Assembly: GCA_037176885.1 (NCBI GenBank)
Contig: JAWWNJ010000113.1
Span: 780,639 to 844,638 of the forward strand
Source of the DNA: Favolaschia claudopus
Lineage: Eukaryota; Basidiomycota; Agaricomycetes; Agaricales; Mycenaceae
DNA: 64,000 nucleotides
Direction: 5' to 3'
Shown: positions 1-11,549 of the stretch, one piece after another
Position numbering within the stretch: the first letter of the stretch is position 1
Layout: each line of letters opens with the position of its first letter
Made by a program: the position numbers and the translations under genes
The notes under the pieces: model-generated
Databases searched by the model: none
Told to the model about the DNA's origin: nothing
Seen by the model: only the letters and a program-made list of their open reading frames with translations

Positions 1-1311
1 GGAATGAGGCTCCTGCCGTCTCTTGGATGGTAACGCCTGGGTAACGCAGAGGAAGGTATCATCGGAGTAAGTCGTCCGAACGAAGCGAATCGTGACTCAG
101 AATTTCGGCGGTGGACTCCGAACGGACATAAAATTTCTCTGTCATTTACGACCACCACCGTCGCACAGTTCTGGCCGAGACGGGGTCTATGAGGGGTCTC
201 CAGGAAGAAACCCACAATGCCTGGGTTCGCGCCTTGGGAAGCCAGCTATTGTCACGAATTTCGCTGCATCCCGAAATGCAGTGGCACTCCGATAGACAAG
301 GATACTTACACCTACTTAGCCCGCTGAATCTTTCAATGATGCCTCGATTCTTCCTTGCTATTCTTTCAGCAACTGCCCCTTGGAGACAAGCACGCAGTCT
401 GTGACGCCACAAACTTGTTCACAGCCACCATGAACCTGCCAAATCTGTACTTGTATTGAATTTCATGAGGGTCTGTACGGATTTACACTCGAGAGAATAT
501 TCTTTCTGAAGTGCAACTTAGCACTGTAGGACACGAGGCCCGAGGTCTCCAACTCCTCCGCGGAAACTGACTCATGCCCAGCGCATTTCTGATCTCGACA
601 GTCTCCTACAGTCTCTGCCCGTTTGAATCGGCGTGCCGCCACTGTCTGATCTGAGCGCCGCTGACGACTCTGAACGAACAGTGACCTCGCTTGGCGCCTT
701 TCGTTGAATTCAAAATATGACTGACACCCATCCCTTTCCGTGATTCCAGTGTATCAATCAACGTGAAGGAAGGCTTCTGCCACATGTCTGGCCTCTCAAT
801 TTGGTCTTGGTTCAACCGCGCTCTTTCGCCGACAAACATACAGTGCTATTCTGAAGCATTTATGACGCTGGTTCCGACCGCGGGACTTTTAGAGGAACCA
901 GTGACATTCTTTGTTTAGAATGAATAGCGTAGTTCCGATGCTTATGTCGACCACAGCTGTTGTTGAACTCGTGTTTCGGGCTCATGGTCCAAGCGTGAGA
1001 CGGAAGCATGGAATGTTGTGCTTCATTCATCACCTCCGCTCCACAGATGGCTTCCACGCTGACACTCAAGAGCGCCTTCTCTCTCGCCGAAGGTGAGTTT
1101 CTCTCGACATACCAAGGCTGTTGTTTTGAACGCTGTCAAGGAGCTCCACTTCGATATTTCGTACCTTGTAATGATTCGCAAGCTTCATACTTTCTCAGTT
1201 AGGAATTGTTATTGAAGCGACCATTTCGAAAGGTATAAAGGCCAGGCTGTATTTCCTCAAACCTCACTCGAACACATCCTTTCTGTAGTTCAAGCTCTCC
1301 TCCAAGCAAAG
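1..1311. other. Left edge with no supported gene; leads into the first hydrophobin promoter
   Basis: Only short overlapping frames occur here, none with recognisable protein features or a convincing exon chain. The last 80 bases hold the TATA box and leader of the hydrophobin gene that starts at 1312. Confidence 0.5.
1234..1239 (+). promoter_or_regulatory. TATA box of hydrophobin gene 1
   Basis: TATAAA lies 78 bases before the hydrophobin ATG. The leader after it (about 1260-1310) is nearly the same as the leader of the second hydrophobin (about 10632-10690): both contain CACTCGAACACATC followed by GTAGTTCAAGCT. This supports both start sites and a shared origin of the two promoters. Confidence 0.7.
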
Positions 1312-1758
1312 ATGTTCTCCAAGATCTCTGTTCTCGCCACCATGGCCCTCATTGTGAGTGGTGTTCTCCGCAATAACTGGCAGTGTTCAACAGTCAACTA
1401 ACTGTCTTTTTCATCATCGTAGACCCTTGCTGCCGCCAGCCCCACCAACACCCCCCCGGTCACTCCCCCGAGCTCTCCCCAGTGCTGCGCCAGCGTCGTC
1501 TCTTCGACTAGCTCCGTCGCGTCACTCGTTGCGGCCCTTGTCGGGATCGACCTCAGCGGGCTCAACGTCCCCATTGGCTTGAGCTGCTCGCCCATCACCG
1601 TCATCGGGAACAACTGGTAACACCTTTTTCTCTAGTCGGCTATTTAGAAGATCTAACTCACGAATTTGAACAGCGGGAGCACCACCGTCACCTGCGATGC
1701 ACCCGAGAAGGAGTGGGGTGGCCTCATTGCCATCAACTGTCTCCCCATCACTCTCTAA
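1312..1758 (+). CDS. Class I-type hydrophobin with six cysteines
   Basis: Small secreted amphipathic protein expected to assemble at air-water interfaces and coat hyphae. Three exons: 1312-1353, 1423-1616 and 1674-1758, with GT-AG introns. The N-terminus is a signal peptide (MFSKISVLATMALI, then TLAAA), followed by a Pro/Thr-rich spacer, a Cys-Cys pair (SPQCC), a hydrophobic loop, then LSCSPITVIGNNC, VTCD and a final INCLPITL. The order fits class I hydrophobins, but only six cysteines are present instead of eight: the first is missing and the usual second Cys-Cys pair is a single Cys. The paralogue at 10691 has the same pattern, so this is not a reading error. About 100 residues, as usual for the family. 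Confidence 0.88.
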
Positions 1759-3105
1759 GCGCATCAATGAAGTTGTAGTCGGAGAAGCGTTGGAAGGAAA
1801 TTTGTCTCGGATTCAAGGATCGCTTTTGGATTGTTGTTGATTGCTGTACTACCTTCTCTGTAGGGCTCTTGTTCGTGTTAAATGTCACGAATAATCCCAT
1901 TTGTGTCTGAATTTCACGACTTGGCTTTAATATGTAACGGTTTTGAAACAAAAGAAAAGTTCAACGAAATTGCTGTTGTGATCAAGTTGTAACAATGGCG
2001 TGTGCTTGTCAAGCGCTCTTCGCACGCACTGTCCAGGCTGAACACCGACTATATGCCGCGGCGGACGCCGGAAAATCCGTTGTGATGCGATTGTTTACAC
2101 AGAATTTGTGAACACAACCTGTCAAAGTTGAAATGAGTTGACGGTGACAAAAACAAAGATATCCAATGGCACCGTCTCACGCTTCTATTGACGTTGGTCG
2201 TGCCTGGATAGTACATATAAGGCTTCTTGGAGTGGGGTGTAACCCCTGGATCGAGGTTACCACCGGCCCAGGTGCAGGGATTCACTTTGCTCGCTGTCTG
2301 TACCTGCGCTGGCACCGACGTTTTGCTGTCCAGCTAATTATGGAAGACGATCGATGGATCAATGGACAGGATGAATATTTTTACTGGCGATGGTCGGAAA
2401 AGCAAAAAGAATTTTTACCGATAAGCGTTCAATTTCCTACTCCATTCCTCCTGCACTTCGGACACACTTTCCATACCAGAAGTTTTGCTATCTGGCCGCC
2501 GGCAACGTATCCTTCTCAATCTTCACCCTTCAAAAAACATCGAAGAAGATTGAAAACGTACAAAACAGATGTGAAATCAGCGAGGTTTCTTCTGCTCCAA
2601 CCTTCAGGCGCCGAAAATTGCGGTCGTCGGCGAATACCTGTTGAATTGAAGCGTTCTCTCTCTCACGCGGTGGTGCCGATAACACATCTAGTCGTTGGCC
2701 ATCTGCGGGATCCGAAAAAGTAGATATTAAACAGCACCGGCGCGGCGAAGGTTGCAACATACGGTTGAGTGCATCGTGCTTTGCTGTGTCCAGAATGTGG
2801 TTAGCCAAGGCTCGGGCAAATTATATCTCACATTTTGTCAAGAAACCACGTCAAAGAACCAATACGCACGTCTGAGATGAAGGAATGTTGGTAGTCCTGG
2901 TGTCGAAGACATGGGATTCTACACGGCAGAAATTCCGGCATGAGCACACAGACCACCCAGACAAGGAAAGAATTGGCCCGAGACTTGGTTCCCGACTTCA
3001 ATTGTGACGGTTGCAAGACGGGCGGGAGTTGAACGCAGTTCTTTTCATTAAATGGGTAGGATCCGTGTCAGAAGTGCGCGATGAGATACCCACAGCGTCC
3101 TAATA
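1759..3105. other. Intergenic stretch, no supported gene
   Basis: A 185-codon open frame at 2166-2723 has no domain, no signal peptide and no matching paralogue. It runs past a TATA-like CATATAA near 2214 and is treated as chance. Nothing else is visible. Confidence 0.4.
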
Positions 3106-3641
3106 ATGATACCGAGGTATGGCGTTTTTAACTCGGCAAATCAAGCCGTGATTTATATATTTGACGACCTGTGGGGGTATATAAAGGAGTGGAATAGGTC
3201 GCACAAACTCACCCCGTTCCTTGGAGGCCACAAAGGTCGATTAGATTCTGCCTCGAAAACTTCGCGTGTTGATGACTCTTCGCAGACCCTCGTCGGCACA
3301 GAAGTCGACCGACCGAGCGTCGACGTGGCCGCCGCATCTGCAGTGAGGTGGGGTCATCGTTCGAAACGCCCTCGACTGCAGACCAAAATCGCCGGGGTTT
3401 GGCTGAGCCACTGCGACCATGAGTGAGTAGCACTAATTCCGGGATTCCCCATTATGGACATTATTTACTCACCTCGCACCACAGGACCGCATTGAGACGG
3501 CAGAGAGCTTGGAGAACATGTTTGGGGCTTGCTGGAAAGCTTGAGCTACAGAGGGATGTGTTCGAGTACTTACAAACCCAATTTGACCTCCATCTTGCTA
3601 ATCTTGAAAGCGCTCGGGCTTTGAGTCGCATCTTGAGCTAA
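3106..3641 (+). CDS. Putative small spliced gene, unrecognised
   Basis: Three frames link through good splice signals. Exon 1 ends at 3342 before GTGAGG, exon 2 is 3382-3422 and ends before GTGAGT, and exon 3 starts at 3485 after CACAG and ends at a stop at 3641. The last exon encodes a helical Leu/Glu/Arg-rich tail (LQTQFDLHLANLESARALS). The first intron is only 39 bases. The start is doubtful because a TATATAAAG sequence at about 3178 lies inside the proposed first exon. I do not recognise the protein. The region could instead be a transcribed remnant. Confidence 0.3.
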
Positions 3642-4193
3642 GTATTCAGCTGATCAGATTTCCACTTGATCACGAATCGCATATTTCTGTCCATTGGATC
3701 GGTCTATTATATGTTTTAATTCGCGAAGGTCGACAACGCACCCTTCTTCCGGACCCTGTCTCCAGCGATCTGCTTCCGCTCGTAAAATTGGAAATGCACT
3801 GCGGAGCGGAGCAAAGGCGACGCTTTCCGGCGTTTTTTGACACTAGGCAGTGCTGCTGTAGTCATAGCGGTGAGCTTAAATATGGGTGGACGGCCTGAAT
3901 GCAGACGGAGACTAGGGATGCAAAGGACTCAGAAAGAATCTGGCTCTAGCTTCGAGACATAGCAATTAGATTCAGGAACAACGAGGGTCCGTTGCTATTT
4001 CACATCTGTTTCAAGAATTTCCAACGGATTTCAAGTCATATAAACAGTGCCACTCACCGATCATGGTTACTGCGCTTTGACACCCTTCCTCTCTCTCTCT
4101 CTCTCCCACCTCCCACCACCTTTAACGACCACCACTGCTGTTTACGACGACGATAACTGATTTGGTCGATTCTCGCACTCGCTATTCACGATA
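3642..4193. other. Intergenic and promoter region before the gene at 4194
   Basis: No gene is seen. A pyrimidine tract (CT repeats) at about 4086-4110, typical of fungal promoters and leaders, lies just before the next ATG. Confidence 0.45.
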
Positions 4194-5069
4194 ATGTCCC
4201 CTCTCCCCCCTACCACGCATTCACTCCCTGCGCCGCAGCGACTTCGGCTCATGCGCTCAACACGAAAACTCACTGCGTTGCTTGGAACCGCCCCCCTTCT
4301 TGTCGACGCTGAGGAGCCGCCGCGCACTGTCGAATCTCCTCTAGAGCCAATCAACAGCCACGACTTCCGCGCTTCGATCGCGTCCATTCTCTCGTTCGCT
4401 GATGGCGAGCCTCCAGCGAGCTACAATCCTGCAGCCCTCGTCCCCATCACATCCCCCGATTATCCTCAACGACCCACTTTCTTGCTGCGCATCAACACCA
4501 CCCCAATTCGCTCCGGGCGTCGACGCTCGGAGTCGCAAAGCAGCTGGCGAGGACGTCCGACGTCGGAGCCCCTACCGTCGCCGACCTCGGTCACATTCGG
4601 CGATGATGGTGGCGTCGACGGCCTCCTTTCAGCACGACGCAAGAAGATGGCTCGTGTCGCGCGCACCCTTGGCGAGAATATTCCGCCCGAGCTCGTTTTC
4701 CCGCCCAACCAATGCAGTCCCCGCATCAGCGCCGACTCCGACACCGGAAGCGAGGCTACCGACGACGAGGTGAAGTCGAGGTTCTCAGCGGAGGAGATTC
4801 GTTTCGCGAGGATTGCCCTCGAGCCGCTTGAGGAGAGTATCCCGCTGCAGACTGCTCCGACTGGCACTGCACCGAGCAAAGTCATCTCCCCACGCCAGTC
4901 GGCATCGGATCGGGCATGGTTACCGCAGGGGATTCGGCGCTCGATGAGCCAGAGGCGTCGCAGTGGGAGCCACTCCACGCCAGTTGTGATGCGCAAGGAG
5001 ACAGGATGGACGGGGGAGTGGAATCATAACGAGAACACCGTGGTGAAAACTCTTCGCGAGCTGAAATGA
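4194..5069 (+). CDS. Conserved basidiomycete protein of unknown function with RTLGENIPPELVF motif
   Basis: Single-exon gene of 291 residues. Most of the chain is low-complexity and rich in Ser, Pro and Arg, so probably disordered. Two conserved-looking islands stand out: RRKKMARVARTLGENIPPEL near residues 148-170, and a C-terminal GWTGEWN followed by VVKTLRELK. From memory, small basidiomycete and other fungal proteins share this pair of motifs (Lys/Arg-rich helix plus LGE-P-ELV, and a terminal Trp-Gly-Glu-Trp segment), but I know of no assigned role. Acidic Ser/Asp/Glu segments lie between them. The first ATG after the CT-rich leader was chosen. It could be a nuclear or signalling adaptor; this is a guess. 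Confidence 0.75.
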   Translation: MSPLPPTTHSLPAPQRLRLMRSTRKLTALLGTAPLLVDAEEPPRTVESPLEPINSHDFRASIASILSFADGEPPASYNPAALVPITSPDYPQRPTFLLRINTTPIRSGRRRSESQSSWRGRPTSEPLPSPTSVTFGDDGGVDGLLSARRKKMARVARTLGENIPPELVFPPNQCSPRISADSDTGSEATDDEVKSRFSAEEIRFARIALEPLEESIPLQTAPTGTAPSKVISPRQSASDRAWLPQGIRRSMSQRRRSGSHSTPVVMRKETGWTGEWNHNENTVVKTLRELK

Positions 5070-5750
5070 GTAAGTTTCTCACATCTCATGTTTTGGAATG
5101 ATTCATTTATCGACCACGCTAGAAAGTTCTGCTTTGAATGTCCGCTTTAGAGGAGTGATGGGCTACTCACCTCGAGCCGAGCTCGATAATAATCGTACCA
5201 ATCGTATAATGTCCTGTACTAATTCGTCGTAATTGTTGGTGGTGCTTCATCTGAGGACTTGCTGGAGCATTAGGGGTCGTTGTCAATCAATTCCGAGTGT
5301 CACTGAGCTCGCTGGGAAGGCTCGAGATCGGGCGGGGTAAATTCCAAGAATCGACGGCGAAACCTTGAGCTGATTTCAGAACTATATACACAATGTATGT
5401 CAGAGATTCTGTTGAATATCTGCGCAACCAGGCGATTTACCTCACACAATCTTCAGCCGTAGGACACTGTGCACGACAGTGTTTTCTTCAAATTGGCGAA
5501 GCCTGAGGGCCGGATTGAGGATTGCTGGAGTGACTACTGCCAGCAAATGACACGGAAAGACGCAATGTATTATTCGCATATGCACAAAAGAATCGTGGCG
5601 GCTTGGAGTTCATTGACCTCAGGTAACGGTGTCGGTGGTGGACGAAAAAAACCGCCATCAGCTCGTCACACGAGCCGGTGATAGCCATCGCCCTGGTATT
5701 CAAACAGATGACGCCATCACACGAGTTTTGATTTTCTGCACACGACCACC
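5070..5750. other. Intergenic, no supported gene
   Basis: Only short frames without features. The last part is the promoter of the small membrane protein gene at 5751. Confidence 0.4.
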
Positions 5751-6148
5751 ATGACCTTCGCGTTCCTTCCATTCCCGTACCTCCATTCATACAGTTTAAC
5801 CACTCAGTTCATCATTCTACTCGCTCTGATCTCACTCTCATACCGCTACACCGTCTTCCGCAATCTACTCCTCGCCGTTCTCGGTCTCTACACAATCTAC
5901 AAAATCTCGTTTCCTCTAGCTCGGTATGGCTCCTCTGGTGGCGAAATCTCCAGTTATAGGAGTCAACTTCTCATGAAAATGCAAGATGGGGATATGCTGC
6001 ATTCAAGGGAATCGCAATGTTTGGATTTTATGTCCATTTCTTCATTTTGGGTGTCGGCTACATCGCTTCTGGCGCGTTAGCTGTTTGGAGATTCCCTGAT
6101 CTGCTTGAGAGTTTCATGAATGGGTTGGAAGGAAGGGACAGACAATGA
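5751..6148 (+). CDS. Small membrane protein, about 111 residues, unrecognised
   Basis: Two exons, 5751-5923 and 5986-6148, join across a 62-base intron (GTATGG to GCAAG) and keep frame through an Arg codon. The product has two or three hydrophobic segments: about residues 18-33, 39-52 and 65-90 (for example YVHFFILGVGYIASGALAV). It ends in a polar tail with PDLLESFMNG. No signal-peptide cleavage motif is obvious, so it is probably an integral membrane protein of the secretory pathway or mitochondria. I do not recognise the family. Confidence 0.55.
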
Positions 6149-7846
6149 GTATTTCCGAGGTTCGTAATGAGGCTTCAGGTATTTTATGTGATCACTCACC
6201 GGCCGGCTTTCGTTGCCAGTGGACGGGAAGAAAATCTGTCAGAAATGTCAGCTGCCCGGTGCTCTCTGTACTGCGGTTAGGGATTCACCACCTTCAACAA
6301 ACAAGACGGGCCAGAACTGGATATCCTGAATATATAAAGCTTTCTGCATTGATGAATGCAGAATAACAAGTGTATCGTCAATTCTTTTCAAATGTATTTG
6401 CACGGTCTCAAATCTCCTCGTTTTTCCGTCCTGAATCGGACCATCAACGATACCAGCCTTCGCTTTCCCTGATTCGTTTGCAGATGGCTCAAATTTTCTC
6501 GATTGACAGTGCTAATCAGGTACGCAACTCAACAGTCCCTTTGCCTTCACTTTGTCTTCGCAGTGCTGATTTCGGATCGTCGATTCAGAAATCTGAACTC
6601 AGGATCTAGATGTAACGTTCCGAAGACGATGATGTCGGTGAGTATGACTATCGAGCTCTTTCACTTCGGACGAAGGATTTTGTCTTTGAAATATGAACAT
6701 AACCTGATTGGTGGCCAGACAGTACGCTCTCGCTCACTTTACTCAGGGCCGAGTCGGATTGGTCTGTGGGATGGTGCAAGGCCAAGCAAAGTCAGCTAAG
6801 TTAGTCAGTTTTCTTAATGACGTTCCCTCGTCGTTATGTTTACGATTTCGCGTATATTCAGCGCTATTCAGCCGCGGATCCGCTTTCGATTTCTTTCCCA
6901 CTGCCCATAGTGGTTCTATTGTTGCGTGTACGTTCCTTCCTTCCGATCTGCCATCGCAAATCATCAGCTGGAGCAATTACTCGCCAGGCCTCGAGCGGAA
7001 CAAGGGAACAAGCTTGAGCCAAAAGAATGCGGAACCGGAAGTGTCGCGTAACTGTGAGCGGTTCCGTCTGAGGTCTTGACTGTCCGAGATTTGCTGACTG
7101 ATTGAATTCAACCGCCCCGCAATGTTTCGAATCACGAAAATCCTCTAGTGGTAACGATGCCAACGCACATGGGACGGGATGGTCAAGAAAGCATAGCGGG
7201 CTTCTTACCCGCCTACCGTGTTTACCACTGCGGCTTCGTGCCTGAGCCGCCATGCTTTCTTGAAACAAACCCTCTGCGTTTTCTCTGCATTAACGGTTTC
7301 TATCTTCGGCAAGATTCTTTCTCAACTTTCGGAATGTACCGAACGGGCACATTGACCCGTTTTACAAACTTTTTTGAAAATCATTTATGAAAGCCTTGAT
7401 ACGCGAAGGCTCAAGGTCTCGAGGCCAAGAGATGTCGAATGTAAACGCGACACGACAGTACTTAGTCGCGCGCAACGAACATATTACCAAAACACGCTAC
7501 CTATAGCTATCTCTTCTAGTTTGTTCTGCTGATGAGGATCCTTTTCAGACTTTGATTCAAAGTCTCAAGTACCTTTCGTTGAGGACAGAAACGCCAGGCA
7601 ATTCGCAACTCGGACAGACTCGGACTCTTTAGACTTTGCTTGGACTGTTCGGAAGGAAGTCTCGGAATTGTATTCCGAAAATCACGATTGATTGCCGTTG
7701 CCGTTTCACGAGGCTTCTCGGTGATCAGAGCTCCCAAAACGCGACAGGTCGCCCCTTTTTATTATTTTCCGTGTTGATAAAAGGTGTTGTCATGTTCCCA
7801 GAGAATCATCACGCCCGCTTCTGCCCCTTCCCTTTTTCCTTCAGTC
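6149..7846. other. Long stretch without a supported gene
   Basis: TATATAAAG at about 6332 and several ATG-started frames of 60-130 codons occur, but none has a domain or links into a convincing exon chain. The last bases are the leader of the GH105 gene. Confidence 0.4.
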
Positions 7847-9322
7847 ATGTCTAAACCTACGCTCTCTTCGTTTCTCAAACTAATTCTCGCTGCACTTACC
7901 GCGACCCATTCACCTACACCCTTTGATGCCGGATTCGACATTTCTGCGGTAGCCCGTGAAGCTACAATCCTCCCCACTCACTCCTGGGAATACGGTACCG
8001 CGGTACAGGCGCTTTTCGAGCTCAACTCCCCGCTCCTCTCCGTTTTTGGACCCGCGCCTTTCCCCGTTCAAACTCTCCCGCCTTCCGCCGTCCCAGCCCT
8101 CGCCTACGCCAAAGAAAAGATTGTTCTGGGCACGGGCGTCAACGGCCTTTCAGATGGAGATGGCGCCGTAGGTGACCCCGCCAGTCTTGGCGTTGGCGCC
8201 GTCATGCTTGGGAAGACCAACGAATCATACACGATCGCAGCGGCGGGCGAGGTCGACTATATGGTCAACGAGGCCCCTCGCTGGGTCAATGGTGCGATCT
8301 CTCACCGCGCTAGCGTCGCCGAGCTCTGGTGCGTTCCTTGACCTCTACCCTGTCATGTCGAGAAGTTCTAATTCTAGTTTTTCCGTTATCACGATGATAG
8401 GGCGGACTTCCTATACATGGTGTGTCTGTTGTTACGTTGTAAGCTTGGCTAATGTCACCCTAGGCGCCCCCCTTCATTGCGTACTACGGCGCAGACACCA
8501 ACAACGCCTCCCTCCTTGAGGAAGCATATCGCCAATGCGGCTACTACCGTGAAGTCGTCCTCTTTGGCTCCGACTCCTCGACATTCTCTCCCGTCGGCAC
8601 CTCCCCCACCAACGGCTCATGGCACCACATCGTCGGCCCGCAGAGCGCTGACCCCGGCCTCTGGAGCACCGGCAATGGTTGGGCAGCAATGGGCATGGCT
8701 CGCGTCCTCGCCACCATCCTCAAAGCACCCGTAGCACAGAAGGCTCCCTGGCGCGCCACCGCCATCAAAGATCTCACCGCTTGGATCAAAGAGATCGTCG
8801 ACGGTGCACGCGCGCAGCCCACGGAGCAGGGTCTGCTCCGCAACTACCTCAACGATGTTTCCGGGGACGGCCATGGGTTTGGGGAGATCTCCGGGAGCAC
8901 CATTCTTGCCGCCGTTGCTTACCGCATGGTCGTGCACGCGCCCGACGCGTTCGATGCGAAGACCTATATTGGCTGGGCGGATGAGATTCGCGCGGTCATC
9001 GGTGGGAACGACGATGCGGGCAACCCTCACGTCACCAGCACGGGTATCGTCACTCCCGCGGTTAACCCGCTCGGATGGGGTGACACCGCGCCCTGGACTG
9101 CTGGAAGGTACGCTCCTCATTCAGCTTGATTTTCCGCTTTTCCCGCCTTTTTCTTTCTTTGCTCACTATGTGTCTGAATACTGATGCCCGTCCTCGTTCT
9201 ACAGCCCCGAAGGCAACAACTTTGTCGTCCTCATGTACGCCGCATGGCGTGACTGCATCTTCGCTGGTGCCTGCAAGAAGCCCACGAAGCAGAGCGCACG
9301 TTGGGGCCCCGGCGCCTTCTGA
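7847..9322 (+). CDS. Glycoside hydrolase family 105-type protein (unsaturated rhamnogalacturonyl hydrolase fold)
   Basis: Predicted secreted six-hairpin glycosidase that would remove unsaturated sugars from pectin fragments made by lyases. Four exons: 7847-8328, 8401-8419, 8464-9107 and 9205-9322. Exon 2 is a 19-base microexon encoding ADFLYM, confirmed because W-ADFLYM-APPFIAYYG is the usual GH105 core. A hydrophobic signal peptide starts at MSKPTLSSFLKLILAAL. Other family marks are RWVNGAISHR in exon 1, LWSTGNGWAAMGMARVL in exon 3, GFGEISGS, and a C-terminal EGNNFVVLMYAAWRDC. The length (about 420 residues) fits fungal members. The ATG at 7784 in the same frame would put a polar stretch before the signal peptide, so 7847 is preferred. 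Confidence 0.85.
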
Positions 9323-10613
9323 CCGTAGAGAATCTCTTCTTCAAACAGAAGTATAATCGCTCGCCGAGAATAAAATATACCGCTGCCTCGCGAAAAAATA
9401 GATTATCATAGGTATCTTCAAACGAATTCCATGTTTTCTCCTGGGCTCACGTACTACTGTCCTTAACTTAACTTCCCGCAAACATGGCGAGTGTGTAGTG
9501 TAGAGTAGGTGTTATACAAGAGGCACGCGAATATATGGTTTTTGGTAATTTATTTGTTCGAGCAATGACTGAGTGACGTTGTAATGGGGATGCACGTTCG
9601 GTATGCATCTGAGCCCCAGGTATCGAAGACTGTTCACAGTGTCCTCTTCAGCGGCAGCCCTTGTGACGAAAGCATGTGGTTGAGAATTTCCATTATTTTT
9701 GCGTGCTCTTCTCTTTGGAATGTTCGACTGAGGGACTTCCCCGGATCAACTCGGGTTGGTTCTCTCGAGATCTCTTTCTCTCCTCCCACCTTGTCGCCCG
9801 CTCGCTATTGCGGCGCTACCCGCGTCTCTTCATGAATTGAAGCTGGCCCTCGTGGGGAAGAAACGTAACTGAGAATTACGGGGGAAGAAAATTCGTCCAT
9901 ACTGCAGCCTGCTAGCGCTCAACTTTGAAATGCGTGTGACTGGGAAACAAGAAAGTCGCCTCATAGGTTCCGCCCGTCGGCGAAGATTCGCTCAAGATTT
10001 CTACCTCTGACGCTGCAGCGACGGCTTCGATCAAGAATGTGCATGTCGAGCTTTGACCATGACGTAGGTCGTTTAGATACTCGGGATTTCGAAACACCAT
10101 ATGTACTGGGTACTCATCGAAGTTCCAGGATGTGTGTCGCAAAAATCGATCAGAACAATTTATTTTAAATTCAGGGTTGAAGGGCGCTTTTCCCCCATCG
10201 AACACGGAAAAGTGCATGTCCTGGACAAGGCAGGATAATTTATGGCGACAAACTATGCATTTTTCATTCTCCCTCGGCCTTCCGTAGATCGACGGGACCA
10301 TATTCTCTCACTCGAGGCTACTAGGAAATCAAACAAAGAAATAAATTTTCGACGTCCCATTGTTTCTGCATCCGGAATGAACAACGTGAGAACCAGGGTC
10401 GCGACAATATTGTTACATGGGTCATCTCAAGAACCGAACAAGAACTCAAAACTGTTGCCACTGACGCCGCTGTTCGATTTGCAGTGCACACTCTCCTTCG
10501 ATCGACAGTCCTGGGTTTTCTGCCAGCCTCGGAGTCCACAGCGACGCGACATACCATGCAATTTCTGCTCTGTGGCGGCCTCGAAAATCGGGGGAAATCT
10601 TAGAACAAAACCA
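9323..10613. other. Intergenic between GH105 and hydrophobin 2
   Basis: No gene with recognisable features on either strand. The final part is the promoter of the second hydrophobin. Confidence 0.45.
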
Positions 10614-10620
10614 TATAAAA
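10614..10620 (+). promoter_or_regulatory. TATA box of hydrophobin gene 2
   Basis: TATAAAA lies 77 bases before the ATG at 10691, the same spacing as in hydrophobin gene 1, and is followed by the shared leader sequence. Confidence 0.7.
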
Positions 10621-10690
10621 GCCAGCTCATTCCTCGTCAAACTTCACTCGAACACATCTCTTCGTAGTTCAAGCTTTCTCTCAAACCACT

Positions 10691-11188
10691 ATGTTCTCTA
10701 AGCTCTCCATCGTTGCCGCTACGGTGGTCATTGTGCGGCGGTCTCGCATTCCAACTGGAGTCGCAATCACTGACTGTGAACCTATCTACAGACCCTTGCT
10801 GCCGCTAAGCCCTGGGGAACCCCGCCTCCCCCGGTCACTCCCCCGACTTCCCCCCAGTGCTGCAACAGTGTTGTCTCCTCGACCAGCGCCGCTGCCTCCT
10901 TCGTCGCCGCCCTTGTCGGGCTTGACCTGGATGGCCTTGATGTCCCCGTCGGTCTCACCTGCTCGCCCATCACCGTCGGCGGCAACAACTGGTAGGCGTA
11001 ACACGAGTTTTTTTCTATGCTTTACTTAATATCGATTTATTTCTTGCAGCGGTAGCACTACGGTCAAGTGCGACGCCCCCGATGAGCAGTGGAGTGTGTA
11101 GTCTCTCGGCTTCAATCTTGGTCTTCGATACTGACTGTCTAATCCAGGTGGTCTCATCGCGATCAATTGCATTCCCATCACCGCCTAA
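10691..11188 (+). CDS. Class I-type hydrophobin with six cysteines (paralogue of 1312)
   Basis: Four exons: 10691-10732, 10792-10991, 11050-11093 and 11148-11188. The first two introns are at the same codons as in the gene at 1312. The third intron (GTGTGTAG to ATCCAG) is extra and splits the Trp-Ser-Gly codons that are continuous in the paralogue. Signal peptide MFSKLSIVAATVVI, then TLAAA, a Pro-rich spacer, a Cys-Cys pair (SPQCCNSVVSS), LTCSPITVGGNNC, VKCD and INCIPITA. It has the same six-cysteine pattern as its paralogue. Expected role: hyphal or fruiting-body surface coating. The two genes differ most in the spacer. Confidence 0.88.
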
Positions 11189-11549
11189 GCTTAGGCAGAG
11201 GACCTCGGCAATCTTGCGAGTGAGAAGAATTCGTAGCGTAGTGTCGTCGTTTTGTTGTTTATGCAATTGAACATTCTTGGTGCCTTCCCTGTCTTCAATC
11301 TCTGACTTCATTGCTCCGACTGAATTGGACTATTGCATATATAATATATGGTGTACCAAGCCTCTCGAGTATGAGCATACTAACCAGAGTCGTTCACATA
11401 TCTGTGCGTAAACGAATCTAGTTTCTCGAGTACCGCACAGACATCCGGTCGCGATGCAATATCCAATGAGTAACCAAGTAATCTGACTTCGTTGGCGAGT
11501 CTAATCAACAGTGGAACCTTGTCAGTCAAAATTTCGGGCATTGACGCAC
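11189..11549. other. Convergent intergenic region
   Basis: 3' flanks of hydrophobin 2 (plus) and of the Zn2Cys6 gene (minus). No gene is seen. A run of TATATAATATATGG near 11337-11350 is AT-rich flank. Confidence 0.45.

Noticed and set aside
2166..2723. 185-codon open frame on the plus strand
   Set aside because: No domain, signal peptide or paralogue, low-complexity tail, and overlapping frames of similar length on the other strand.
4466..4996. 176-codon minus-strand frame
   Set aside because: Antisense of the conserved gene at 4194-5069; GC-rich codon bias creates the open frame.
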